Source: Oscillatoriaceae cyanobacterium Prado104 (GTDB taxonomy: Bacteria > Cyanobacteriota > Cyanobacteriia > Cyanobacteriales > Microcoleaceae). Taken from it: a stretch of 64,000 nt of DNA. Every line of letters begins with the position of its first letter. Within the stretch, counting starts at the first letter, position 1. The translations under genes were made by a program, and so were the position numbers. Below are positions 15,549 to 23,829 of the stretch, in pieces. The notes under the pieces were generated by a model, which was given only the letters and a program-made list of their open reading frames with translations, was not told where the DNA came from and did not search any database. The stretch lies in contig JALOON010000016.1 in NCBI GenBank assembly GCA_025454405.1, positions 1-64,000 on the forward strand, read 5' to 3'.

Positions 15549-17546
15549 ATGCAGACAGCAAACTTTTTAGAACACAAGATGTGGCGTCGCATTCTCATCT
15601 TGGTATTGATAATTGCAGTTATTAGTTTTGCTGCCTACAAAATAGAAATTACCTTGACAGGAACACCAAAACTTGCTAACACTTACACGCCTTTCACGCA
15701 GCCGACAGCGCAAGAAATAGGTTCCTTCGATACCCTGGGATTTACAATTTCCAAAGCCGACGCTGAAAGCTTGCGTCAAACCCCAGAAGCAGAGGAAGAA
15801 TTGTTGCCAGAAAATGGCGCTGTCGAGATTACCGAAGACTTATTACAACTCGGGCGCGAGGCATTTTATACAGAAACATTTGGCGGCGAATACTTTCAAA
15901 GCGATGTAGCAGGCGCGCTGGATGGTCCGATTAATCCTATTACCTTAACAAAATCGATCGCGCGTTTGGGAGGCAAGCCGACAACTAACTTGCAAATACC
16001 CTTAGATAAAGATGTAGAAATTGGCGGCAAACTCTTCAAAGCGGGTACGTTACTCAACACGGGATTGGACATCCCAAAAGGTTCGTTGCTGCCCTTAGGA
16101 ATGCGTACCAGCATCAAAGAAGGCAAGCTGAGAGTGGGGATTACTTGCGCTTTGTGCCACGCAACTACCGACAGCGAAGGACGCATTTTAGAAGGTGCGC
16201 CCAACAACGATGTTGACACGGGTTTGCTGTTAGCATTCGGCACTAATTCAGCCGCCATGTTTCGTCAAACAGGAGTTAATCCGACGGAAATTACAGCAGG
16301 ACAACATACGTACATTAAAGCCAACGGAGAAACAGCCTATTTGCCAGATGCCAAAGCACTAGAAGATGCTGTTGACGCGCAACTGTTAGCATGGCCGCCA
16401 GGTAACTTCGATTCCACAGGGGATCTCGCTAACAATCCCTCGCAAATTCCCCCATCTTATACCTTTGAAAATTGGCCTTACGGTTGGAGTGGATTTGCAT
16501 CTGTGGGGTGGTTTCACGGATTGACAACTCTCAACAATAACGTCCACGCTACTAACTCGGATGCTACCACCGGTGCAGATTCCAGTTTGGCGCTAATTGG
16601 CATCGATAAAGAAACATATCTCGGTACGCTTTTGCAAAATTCAGCTAATCCATCATTTCGCTTGCCAGAAGGTGCAAAACCTTCAGAATTTTTCGATAAA
16701 ATTGACCCGACACCGGGGGAACCGGGGATAAATCGCACTATCAGAATGCCCGGTTATCCAAAAGGTTCGATTTTTATTTTAGATGGATTGATGGCAAGCA
16801 CTCCGGGATTGCCAGTAGCGGCGCAACTCAACGGAATGTCTGCTTGGCAAAATACGCTGGCACCCCCTCCAAATCAGTCGGTAACTGATGGGGAATCTTT
16901 GCAGCGAGGTGCGAGAGTTTTTGCAAATGCTGGTTGTATAGATTGCCACAGCGGGCGATATTTTACCAATCACGATGTTGTCAGCGAACAGGAAATAAAA
17001 GCTCAACCTTCGCGGGCAAAAGCACTGGCAAAATTTCCTTTGATTTTCACCGATCCTCAAACTTATCCTAACAGCGAAACCGTTCCTGTAGCGGCGGATG
17101 CACCCGTGTTGGATGTTCCTGAAAATATTACGCCAAAACCGCAGCAGCAGTTAGCTTACGCGCAAAACAATCCGGCGGGAGGTTATAAAGTACCTAATTT
17201 AATCGGACTTTATTTAACTGCGCCTTATTTGCACGATGGAGGCGTAGCTGCGGGTACGGAGGCGGAACAACTGGGGATGGCAGGCACGTTAATGCAGCAT
17301 ATCCAACCAGATGCTGCTGCTAGTTTGCGGGTGTTAGTTGACAGGAATTTGCGGGAAAAGGCAGTTGCTGCTAATCGCGCCAATCCCGATTTGCAAGTGG
17401 CAAATGTTGACGGCAGCGGACACGAATATTGGGTTGACGAACAAGCTGGTTTTACGGAGAAACAGCAAAACGATCTGATTCAGTTTTTGCTTTCTCTTGA
17501 TGACGATCCAGAATATCTGGTTCCTTCGGAAAACTCGAATCAGTAA
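15549..17546 (+). CDS. RoxA/MauG-type dihaem c-type cytochrome
   Basis: A 665-residue protein with an N-terminal membrane/signal segment (RRILILVLIIAVISFAAY). Two haem-binding CxxCH motifs are visible, CALCH at residues 200-204 and CIDCH at 463-467. The second follows GARVFANAG, and a later YKVPNLIGLYLTAPYLHDGG segment is characteristic of the dihaem cytochrome c peroxidase/MauG superfamily. The length is near that of rubber oxygenase RoxA and much greater than the roughly 350 residues of classical peroxidases. It would act in the periplasm or thylakoid lumen as an oxidoreductase. The substrate is unknown. It stands alone, with an SDR gene 265 bp downstream. An alternative start at residue 11 (MWRR) would remove a short hydrophilic leader. 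Confidence 0.75.
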   Translation: MQTANFLEHKMWRRILILVLIIAVISFAAYKIEITLTGTPKLANTYTPFTQPTAQEIGSFDTLGFTISKADAESLRQTPEAEEELLPENGAVEITEDLLQLGREAFYTETFGGEYFQSDVAGALDGPINPITLTKSIARLGGKPTTNLQIPLDKDVEIGGKLFKAGTLLNTGLDIPKGSLLPLGMRTSIKEGKLRVGITCALCHATTDSEGRILEGAPNNDVDTGLLLAFGTNSAAMFRQTGVNPTEITAGQHTYIKANGETAYLPDAKALEDAVDAQLLAWPPGNFDSTGDLANNPSQIPPSYTFENWPYGWSGFASVGWFHGLTTLNNNVHATNSDATTGADSSLALIGIDKETYLGTLLQNSANPSFRLPEGAKPSEFFDKIDPTPGEPGINRTIRMPGYPKGSIFILDGLMASTPGLPVAAQLNGMSAWQNTLAPPPNQSVTDGESLQRGARVFANAGCIDCHSGRYFTNHDVVSEQEIKAQPSRAKALAKFPLIFTDPQTYPNSETVPVAADAPVLDVPENITPKPQQQLAYAQNNPAGGYKVPNLIGLYLTAPYLHDGGVAAGTEAEQLGMAGTLMQHIQPDAAASLRVLVDRNLREKAVAANRANPDLQVANVDGSGHEYWVDEQAGFTEKQQNDLIQFLLSLDDDPEYLVPSENSNQ

Positions 17547-17693
17547 GGTTCGCAGTAATGAGATAATTGGAGCATTCTCAACAATCTTGTAGGGGGCTGG
17601 TTCGCCAACCATTTTCAACGTAGAAAACAGGTTAAATAAACCTGCCCCATCCCACGAAAAACCTCCAATTGACATTGATAGAATATCTCATTA

Positions 17694-17786
17694 GTAAGGA
17701 CTGAAGTCCTCACTACCAACCATATGCAGTCAGGTTTTCAGTCAAGATTTTAGTCTTTATGCGGACTAAAGTCCTCACTACAAACC
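17694..17786. repeat. Two half-copies of the GGACTTTAGTCC palindrome family
   Basis: TAAGGACTGAAGTCCTCACTACCAACC and GCGGACTAAAGTCCTCACTACAAACC lie in the spacer before the SDR gene, in the reverse orientation of the family consensus. Confidence 0.7.
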
Positions 17787-17811
17787 ACGTGCAAAGTTCA
17801 ACATCGAATTA

Positions 17812-18639
17812 ATGAAAAATATGGCTGACACGGTATTAATTACAGGTGCTTCCCAAGGTATCGGCAAAGCAACTTCTCTGTTGTTTGCGAGCAAAGGTTA
17901 CGATGTAGTGCTGGTGGCGCGCCAGATCGATCGACTGGAATCTGTAGCCCAACAAATCAAAGATAAAGGTAGAAATGCTTGGGCGATTTCTGCTGATGTA
18001 AGAGATGCCGAACAAGTAAATTCAATGGTCCGCGAAGCGCTGGCTTGCTGCGGCAGTATTGACGTACTAATTAACAATGCGGGCATCTACAGCTTGGGGC
18101 AAGTAGAACAATATACTTTGGAAGTTTGGCACCAAATTATCGATACAAATTTGTGGGGATATATCCACACAATTCACGCCCTACTGTCGCATTTTTTGGA
18201 GCGGGGCAAGGGTACAATAGTTAATGTAGGTTCGATCGGGGGCAAAATTCCGATCGCCTATCAAGTGCCTTACACTACTAGCAAATACGCCGTTACTGGA
18301 TTGACGGAATCACTGCACTCGGAATTATCGGATAAAGGGATTAGAGTTTGTGGTGTGCATCCGAATTTTATCAAAACTGACTTAATGGAAAGAGCTATCT
18401 TTTTAGGGAAAGACGGACAAGAAGTGCAGCAGCGGCGCGAGTTAGTTAAAAAGGCGGTGCAAAGTCCGGTGTTAGAAAATCCTGAAGATGTAGCAAAAGC
18501 TATTTGGCAGGCAGTTAAACATCCGAAAGCCGAGATAATGGTTGGTTCGGCAAATCTTTCGCAGGCAAGTTATCGATTGTTTCCGGGGTTGATGGATTGG
18601 ATATTTAAGAAAACTTTTGGGATGAAAGATAATGCTTGA
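17812..18639 (+). CDS. Short-chain dehydrogenase/reductase
   Basis: A 275-residue NAD(P)-dependent oxidoreductase of the classical SDR type. The cofactor motif TGASQGIG (TGxxxGxG) is near the N terminus, NNAG follows at about residue 92, and the active site has a Ser in VNVGSIGG and the YxxxK pair in YTTSK. VARQIDRL after the second strand, with Arg, favours NADPH (inference). Both ATG 17812 and ATG 17821 are possible starts; neither has a clear ribosome-binding site. Its physiological substrate cannot be read from the sequence. Confidence 0.85.
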   Translation: MKNMADTVLITGASQGIGKATSLLFASKGYDVVLVARQIDRLESVAQQIKDKGRNAWAISADVRDAEQVNSMVREALACCGSIDVLINNAGIYSLGQVEQYTLEVWHQIIDTNLWGYIHTIHALLSHFLERGKGTIVNVGSIGGKIPIAYQVPYTTSKYAVTGLTESLHSELSDKGIRVCGVHPNFIKTDLMERAIFLGKDGQEVQQRRELVKKAVQSPVLENPEDVAKAIWQAVKHPKAEIMVGSANLSQASYRLFPGLMDWIFKKTFGMKDNA

Positions 18640-18646
18640 TGATTAT

Positions 18647-18874
18647 TCATGACTGCAGCAATGACACAAACTCTTCAACGCTTAACTCAATATCTCGAAT
18701 TATTGCTCTTAATGTTCCTTTAGCTAGTTCTGAATGGTCTGGCACAACAACTTGGGCAAACGGTTCATCTCTTCGCATAATAATGTGACTGCTTTCTCGT
18801 CGTTTTTGATAGAAACCGATTTGTTCTAGAACCTGGATGCACTCTTTCCCCGAAATACTAGGTAACTTGCTCAC
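18647..18874 (-). CDS. hicA: HicA-family toxin
   Basis: A 75-residue double-stranded-RNA-binding-fold mRNA interferase of the HicAB type II toxin-antitoxin family. The family pattern is GKECIQVLEQIGFYQKRRESSH followed by IIMRRD and VVVPDHSELAKGTLRAIIRD. The conserved catalytic His is in the ESSH segment. It begins with GTG at 18874, overlapping the hicB stop by 4 bp, so antitoxin and toxin are translationally coupled in the order hicB-hicA. Confidence 0.85.
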   Translation of the reverse strand: MSKLPSISGKECIQVLEQIGFYQKRRESSHIIMRRDEPFAQVVVPDHSELAKGTLRAIIRDIELSVEEFVSLLQS

Positions 18875-19089
18875 ACGACCACCAAGAAAGTTTCAAAATT
18901 GTCTTCTGGGACAGATAAGCCATCCTCTTCTAAGGCTGCGATGTACCCTGCAATTGCTTCTTTGATATTTGACAGGGCCTCCTCTTTCGTTTTTCCTTGG
19001 CTGTTACATCCTTTTAAACTCGGACACTCTGCAATCCAATAACCATCTTCATCTCTATATAAGATTACCTGTCTTGTAAGCTGGCTCAT
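18871..19089 (-). CDS. hicB: HicB-family antitoxin
   Basis: A 72-residue partial-RNase-H-fold protein: LYRDEDGYWIAECPSLKGCNSQGKTKEEALSNIKEAI is diagnostic of HicB. I start at ATG 19089; the longer frame would need a TTG at 19128. It lacks an obvious C-terminal DNA-binding domain, so any autoregulation would depend on another region or on the complex. It lies directly upstream of hicA. Confidence 0.85.
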   Translation of the reverse strand: MSQLTRQVILYRDEDGYWIAECPSLKGCNSQGKTKEEALSNIKEAIAGYIAALEEDGLSVPEDNFETFLVVV

Positions 19090-19165
19090 AGGCGCAAACC
19101 ATATAAATAGTCGTTTATTCTCGGTCAAATATTAGCATATTCGAGTGCGACTTTTTCAAACAAAT

Positions 19166-19381
19166 TTACCGATCGCTCGCATGACGAGTCTCGCGCAGGG
19201 CTTTATGGTCGAAATCTGCGGCAAATTGAATTTGTCCTGCCAGATCGAGCAGATTTTTCTTGCGGCGCGATCGTACAAGTTCTTGCAAAGCTAGGTTAAC
19301 CAGTTCTTCTTGGGTGGTGAGTTTGGTGAGTTGCAAAGCTTCATCGAGCAGAGAGTCCTCGATATTAAGGGTGATTTGCAT
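19166..19381 (-). CDS. Orphan VapB-type antitoxin
   Basis: A 71-residue protein starting MQITLNIEDSLLDEALQLT, followed by TQEELVNLALQELVRSRRKKNLLDLAGQI. This is the ribbon-helix-helix plus tail pattern of the VapB/DUF2191 antitoxins. Such genes normally overlap a PIN-domain vapC directly downstream. Here the next gene on the strand is hicB, 76 bp away, and no PIN frame is present, so it appears to be a solitary antitoxin. Confidence 0.7.
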   Translation of the reverse strand: MQITLNIEDSLLDEALQLTKLTTQEELVNLALQELVRSRRKKNLLDLAGQIQFAADFDHKALRETRHASDR

Positions 19382-19453
19382 AAGCTGGTTGTCAGATAAC
19401 TGTTAGAGATATATATCCTGAAACCAGTATAGTCGATCGATTGCCAGAAGATA

Positions 19454-20008
19454 TCAACGGTTTTGGGTAACAATTAAACAATCAGCGCCAATCTTGACTA
19501 ACATGGGTTTAAAAGCTGGTGTCGGCTGCCGATTTTTATCCACTACTCTGCGGAGTACGTACCCGCTATCAGCAGGTCCTCCAAAAAAAGAGTTTTTGCG
19601 ATACCAAATATCCCCATTCGGAGTGTTTGGATCGCGATCGAACAAAAAATCCACCATCCACCGCGGTACCTGCCAGCCAAACAATACCGGCGTGATGTGC
19701 GCGTGCTGCAAAGTTGCATCTGAGAAATGAAACAAGTAAGTAACGCGAGCAAAGTTAACGAAGTAAATTAGCATCCGCCCGGCCGGTGAATCATGAAAAC
19801 TCCAAATTATTGGATCGAAAACGCGCAGCAATAATGTCAGATTGTTTGGATTCCATTCAGCATTTTGCATCGTCAGGCAATAGTCTGGCAGTCCGTTGCC
19901 ATCCATGAAAAATATACCTTTTAGGACTTCTGGCAGCGGGTTAGGGTTTTCGACTTGCATCCAAGTTGCAATGTCTTGATTTTGCTTTTTTTCGATCGGA
20001 ATATTCAT
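19454..20008 (-). CDS. Hypothetical protein next to P450
   Basis: A 184-residue protein of unknown family. It is rich in aromatic residues (DPIIWSFHDSPAGRMLIYFVNFARVTYLFHFSD) and has a WYRKNSFFGGPADSGYVLRRVV segment near the C terminus. There is no signal peptide or clear membrane helix. It lies 91 bp downstream of the cytochrome P450 gene on the same strand, with an AACTCAAA repeat between them, so co-transcription and a shared pathway are plausible but unproven. Confidence 0.55.
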   Translation of the reverse strand: MNIPIEKKQNQDIATWMQVENPNPLPEVLKGIFFMDGNGLPDYCLTMQNAEWNPNNLTLLLRVFDPIIWSFHDSPAGRMLIYFVNFARVTYLFHFSDATLQHAHITPVLFGWQVPRWMVDFLFDRDPNTPNGDIWYRKNSFFGGPADSGYVLRRVVDKNRQPTPAFKPMLVKIGADCLIVTQNR

Positions 20009-20099
20009 GATTGTGTTTCCTCATTACTAAATCGCGATCGAGCGGTGACGCTCGCACTCACAACTCTAAACTATCAACTCAAAACTCAAAACTCAAAAC

Positions 20100-21446
20100 T
20101 CAAAACTCCGAAGCTCGGCGTACTTTCCCCACCGTACTTAGGACATCTACCAACATTTCTAATGCCAAATCTTTAGCAGGGCAAATGCGTCCCGCACTGC
20201 GATCGCCCACTGAATGAAAACCCATGTGGAAAGGACAGAGATTTTCGCGTTTCGGGTTGAATTCGTAAACTGTCGCACCCCAAAAACTCTCATCCAACAG
20301 CCCCAAAATCATCGGTATCAACACCTTAGTTCCTGCTGGGAATGTGCGCTGTTTGCCCGCGATTGTCACCGTGAAGGGCGCAGTCGCGACTCGGTGGCTG
20401 GCGCTGACGGGAGCCCAGAGGCGGGCGCATTCTAACAGAAATAACTTGACAGCTTGGCGATCGTCCAAGTCTAGGGCGTCCCAAAAATCAGTCGGCTTGA
20501 TGTCGGCAGTTTTTTGCCCGTGATAGGCGGGGAGGGGGCGGTAGCCCATTGCCGTGTAGCCCAGGTGCAGGGGGCCTTGCATTCCCGCGATGCCCATAAT
20601 CGCTGTCATCAGTTTGGCCAATTCGCGCCGAGTCATGCCGTTGTCGCCTGCTTCGGGGAAATCTGCCAAGGCAGGTGAATTTTCGTAGATATCCGCTGCG
20701 CGCTCGATTAAAGTTGATAAATCTTTGTGTCCCAGCAGGTTCAGGCTTTTTAGCAAACTGCCGATGACGGCGAAGTAGTGCAGCGGGCTTTGCCGCACGT
20801 AATGCAAGTCGGTAAGCAGCGCGATCGAGTCTTCATCGTCGGGGTTGAGTCCAAAAAGTACGTAGTGCAAGTACCTAACTAAAAATCCCATCCAACCGCG
20901 CTTGACATCTGTAAAAAATGTTCCTCCTTCACCGTGCGGCATTGCAGCATAATCAGCAGCGAGTCGATCGAGCAATCTTCGGGAGATTTCGTCTCGCTGG
21001 CGGTTGGTTGCAGCCTCGTTTAACAGATACTTTTGCACGCAGTTTCTGAAGGCCTCATGTTCCCCATTACCGCCCGCCGATCGATCGGACAAAGAGAGTA
21101 GAAAAACATTCCTGCCACCTACATCTCGATCGGGTGAATTATCAGCATCCAAAACAGAAGTACCCAGCCGCCAATCCCTTGCCTGGGGTGAAGTTAGCGC
21201 TGTTTCAACGGAGGTAAAATCTCCGATTACCACTTGCGCCGCGCAGCAAAAATTGGCTCCGAAAGCACTGCGCTTGGCAGGCAAGTAGGTGGGTTCGTTG
21301 GCAATTAAACCCTCAATAAGTGCGATCGTCGGTAGCATTGTTTTGCTAAGACTCTCTTGGGGATTTTCCAAAGCCCAAACCTGAAGTTCGTGCAGGGCAG
21401 GGTTCATCAAAGATGAGAAAATAGTATCTAAATTTAGGTTCATCAT
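20100..21446 (-). CDS. Atypical cytochrome P450
   Basis: About 448 residues. The K-helix ExxR is ECAR (about 339-342), followed by LWAPVSASHRVA, and the haem-thiolate Cys is in GRICPAKDLAL (about residue 422). The cysteine loop is preceded by FHSVGDRSAG rather than the compact FxxGxRxC consensus. The I-helix region reads MGIAGMQGPLHLGY and lacks the A/G-Gx(D/E)TT oxygen-activation motif. Both traits recall P450s that rearrange hydroperoxides without using O2 (CYP74 or oxylipin type), so an oxylipin-type reaction is possible. The start is set at ATG 21446 because GGAGA lies 5 nt upstream; ATG 21485 has no such site. The TGA stop lies inside the AACTCAAA repeat. Confidence 0.75.
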   Translation of the reverse strand: MMNLNLDTIFSSLMNPALHELQVWALENPQESLSKTMLPTIALIEGLIANEPTYLPAKRSAFGANFCCAAQVVIGDFTSVETALTSPQARDWRLGTSVLDADNSPDRDVGGRNVFLLSLSDRSAGGNGEHEAFRNCVQKYLLNEAATNRQRDEISRRLLDRLAADYAAMPHGEGGTFFTDVKRGWMGFLVRYLHYVLFGLNPDDEDSIALLTDLHYVRQSPLHYFAVIGSLLKSLNLLGHKDLSTLIERAADIYENSPALADFPEAGDNGMTRRELAKLMTAIMGIAGMQGPLHLGYTAMGYRPLPAYHGQKTADIKPTDFWDALDLDDRQAVKLFLLECARLWAPVSASHRVATAPFTVTIAGKQRTFPAGTKVLIPMILGLLDESFWGATVYEFNPKRENLCPFHMGFHSVGDRSAGRICPAKDLALEMLVDVLSTVGKVRRASEF

Positions 21447-21769
21447 TATTTCTCCGATAGTTGCTGAATGTAAGGTGCAGCGCATTTAGTGGCAAGAGGG
21501 TATTGAACCGCTATTGAACCGGATTCAATACCTTTAACATTGACAAAATCAGTACCTATGTCTACGACCGTCTTTATTGACAAACGCACTGGTAATGTAA
21601 ATTAATTCTACTGAATATGTCTGCGCCTCAGTTTAGCCTCATTCCGGAAAAATGGTGTAATTTTTGATAATTCGTAGTAAGTATATTTACGTTTTGTTGC
21701 TGGCACTCTCCCCATCAATACTGATGTGCAGGTTCGATCGCGATTTGAGGCGTGGCGCTCTCTTTTGTG

Positions 21770-22011
21770 GTATTATATTATGTCCGGTCGGTTACCAGCG
21801 ATCTAAACGGTTTGTAGTGGGGACTTTAGTCCGCAGAATGCTGTTTGTAGTGCGGACTTCAGTCCGCTACAAGATGGCAGTTTGTAATGGGGACTTGAAC
21901 CTGCAGGATATTGCTGTTTCTAGTGAGGACTTCAGTCCGCTAAAAGAGGGCAGTTTGTAATGCGGACTTTAGCCCGCAGGATATTGCGGACTAAAGTCCA
22001 CACTACGAACT
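21770..22011. repeat. Cluster of GTTTGTAGTGCGGACTTTAG-family palindromes
   Basis: Six partial or complete copies in tandem between the P450 and FAD oxidoreductase genes, preceded by the leader TGTCCGGTCGGTTACCAGCG seen in other composite copies. Small frames that cross the cluster are repeat-derived. The rest of 21447-22090 shows nothing else I can support beyond promoter-type AT-rich sequence. Confidence 0.85.
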
Positions 22012-22090
22012 TTACTTATTGCAGTCGATCGACCGAACAGGATATTATCATCTACCAATCGAAAGTTCAACAAGGAAAAGCGACTAAATA

Positions 22091-23671
22091 ATGGTCAGCG
22101 ATGTACGTTATTACGATGTAATTTGCTTCGGTGATGAAGTACCGGGAGTTCTTGCTATTATCTCAGCAGCCCGAGAATACCGCCGCCGAACCAAGCTGTA
22201 TCCTAAGGTTTTGTTAATGTCTAAAGGCAGCTTGCAAGCAGGAATTGGCGGTCATTTAGTTAGAGGAGGTCTTGCTTATTTAGATCGCACCCAAATCGAC
22301 TCAGAACTTAGAAAATCTTTGGGTTTAGATACCTTTGGTTCGCCCGCTGCAATTTATCAAGAATTCCTGCAAAAATCTGGTGTGACCGAGATTGCCCTTG
22401 ACCCCCGCAAAGCCAGTGCAGCACTCAGAGAAATGCTGCTACAAGCCGGGTGTTCTTTGCTCAGTAAAGTGGAAATTCGATCGATCAACAAACAAGGGCA
22501 AAAGATTGTCAGTATAGTAACAAATAAAGGAACGATTTATGCTGCCAAGCAGTTCATTGATGCCACTGTCAATGCCGAATTAGCTCAAGCAGCAGGTGTG
22601 AGAAAGCTGAAAGGCTTTGAAACCTTTGGTCTTCCCGATTCCGAACTTCCCGTCACCCTGGTTTTTGAAACCCAAGGACTTACTCCCAGAAAGCTGAAAG
22701 AACTCGATTATACCTATCTAAAACGCTTCACAAATCTTGCAGATTTAGAAGCACAAAAATTTCTCAGCCACGCTGCCGGTAAGGAGATCGAGCTAGCTGA
22801 AGAACTCCGCAAGGAAATGATCGATACTAGAGGCAATCTGAAAACTTTATGGGCAGGTAAAGATTATATAGATGTGCGATCGCCCGCGCTATCAGTAGCT
22901 TATCATTCTTTTCGAGGCACCAAGCTGTTGTTTTCTCAAACCAGCGCCATTTTAGATGAGGGAAATATCGCCGTATTACCCGACACAAGGCTTTCTTGGA
23001 ATGCAATTTTATTTGCAGTTAACAGCAGGGAAGCAGAATTCCTAGCCAAAAATGGGTCGCTACCGACTCCTAAAATGCTACAAGAGATATCATTTGTGAC
23101 TACTTGGCTGAAGAGTTTGGGAGCTACTTCTGTTACTCCCGCCTCGGAACTTTATATCAGGCACGCAGGCAATATTACAGGTGCTGTAGAACCTTTAACA
23201 GGTTCGCAAATGCTGCTGGGCGGCGTACCTGCTGATGAGGCAATAGCAACATTTAGCTATCATTTTGACGTGCGCGGTGGTATTCCGGGAATTGGCGAAA
23301 AAGCCGAGGCAAAAGGATGGTTCAAAAGTCTCAGCTTTCAGAAGCCAACTTTTAATATTGGCATCCGCCACGCATTAATTAAAAACGTTCCAAATCTGGC
23401 AGTAGTCAGCCCGGCTTCTGGCTTTGAAGGCTTAGCTTGTTCTGTGGGTAGAATAGTTGAATTTAATGCTGCAGTCGGTCAAGGTGTAGGCCTTGCTGCG
23501 ATTAATGCTCTTCTCACCAATAGAAATTTAGCCGATATTTCTAATCGAGATGTTAGGAAAATTTTGGTTGAAACCAGGCAACTGCCGAAAATTTATGGAT
23601 TTGCCAATTCTGCAGAAGGAACTCTAATGGCACAATTCGAGAGTTTGGTAGTTTACGATGCTATTGCTTAA
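22091..23671 (+). CDS. FAD-dependent oxidoreductase (FAD_oxidored type)
   Basis: A 526-residue flavoprotein. The N-terminal dinucleotide-binding strand is YYDVICFGDEVPGVLAIISAA, with the glycine pattern altered to GDEVPG as in the PF12831-like group. AGIGGHLVRGGLAY and later FIDATVNAELAQAAG form the flavin-binding fold, and the C-terminal FAD-contact region is SGFEGLACSVGR. No signal peptide or Tat motif is visible. The gene stands alone between repeat clusters. Its substrate is unknown. Confidence 0.75.
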   Translation: MVSDVRYYDVICFGDEVPGVLAIISAAREYRRRTKLYPKVLLMSKGSLQAGIGGHLVRGGLAYLDRTQIDSELRKSLGLDTFGSPAAIYQEFLQKSGVTEIALDPRKASAALREMLLQAGCSLLSKVEIRSINKQGQKIVSIVTNKGTIYAAKQFIDATVNAELAQAAGVRKLKGFETFGLPDSELPVTLVFETQGLTPRKLKELDYTYLKRFTNLADLEAQKFLSHAAGKEIELAEELRKEMIDTRGNLKTLWAGKDYIDVRSPALSVAYHSFRGTKLLFSQTSAILDEGNIAVLPDTRLSWNAILFAVNSREAEFLAKNGSLPTPKMLQEISFVTTWLKSLGATSVTPASELYIRHAGNITGAVEPLTGSQMLLGGVPADEAIATFSYHFDVRGGIPGIGEKAEAKGWFKSLSFQKPTFNIGIRHALIKNVPNLAVVSPASGFEGLACSVGRIVEFNAAVGQGVGLAAINALLTNRNLADISNRDVRKILVETRQLPKIYGFANSAEGTLMAQFESLVVYDAIA

Positions 23672-23694
23672 ATAGTCATTAGTCATTAGTCATT

Positions 23695-23756
23695 AGTGCG
23701 AGCTTCCCCTCTCGCTTTCGGTGAGTCATTAGTGCGAGCTTCCCCTCTCGCGATCG
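23695..23756. repeat. GTGCGAGCTTCCCCTCTCGC repeat pair
   Basis: Two copies of GTGCGAGCTTCCCCTCTCGC separated by a GTGAGTCATTA segment, related to the hairpins at 1249-1297. An AGTCATT array lies just upstream and a GTTGACAG copy just downstream. Confidence 0.7.
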
Positions 23757-23829
23757 ATTGAGAGTTGACAGTTAACCGTATAATTACTGGAAACTAAAAA
23801 TATTCCACAATAGATTAGCGAATAATTTG

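Noticed and set aside
21664-21960. A 98-codon plus-strand frame
   Set aside because: It is made of the palindromic repeat cluster read as protein, with no independent coding signal.
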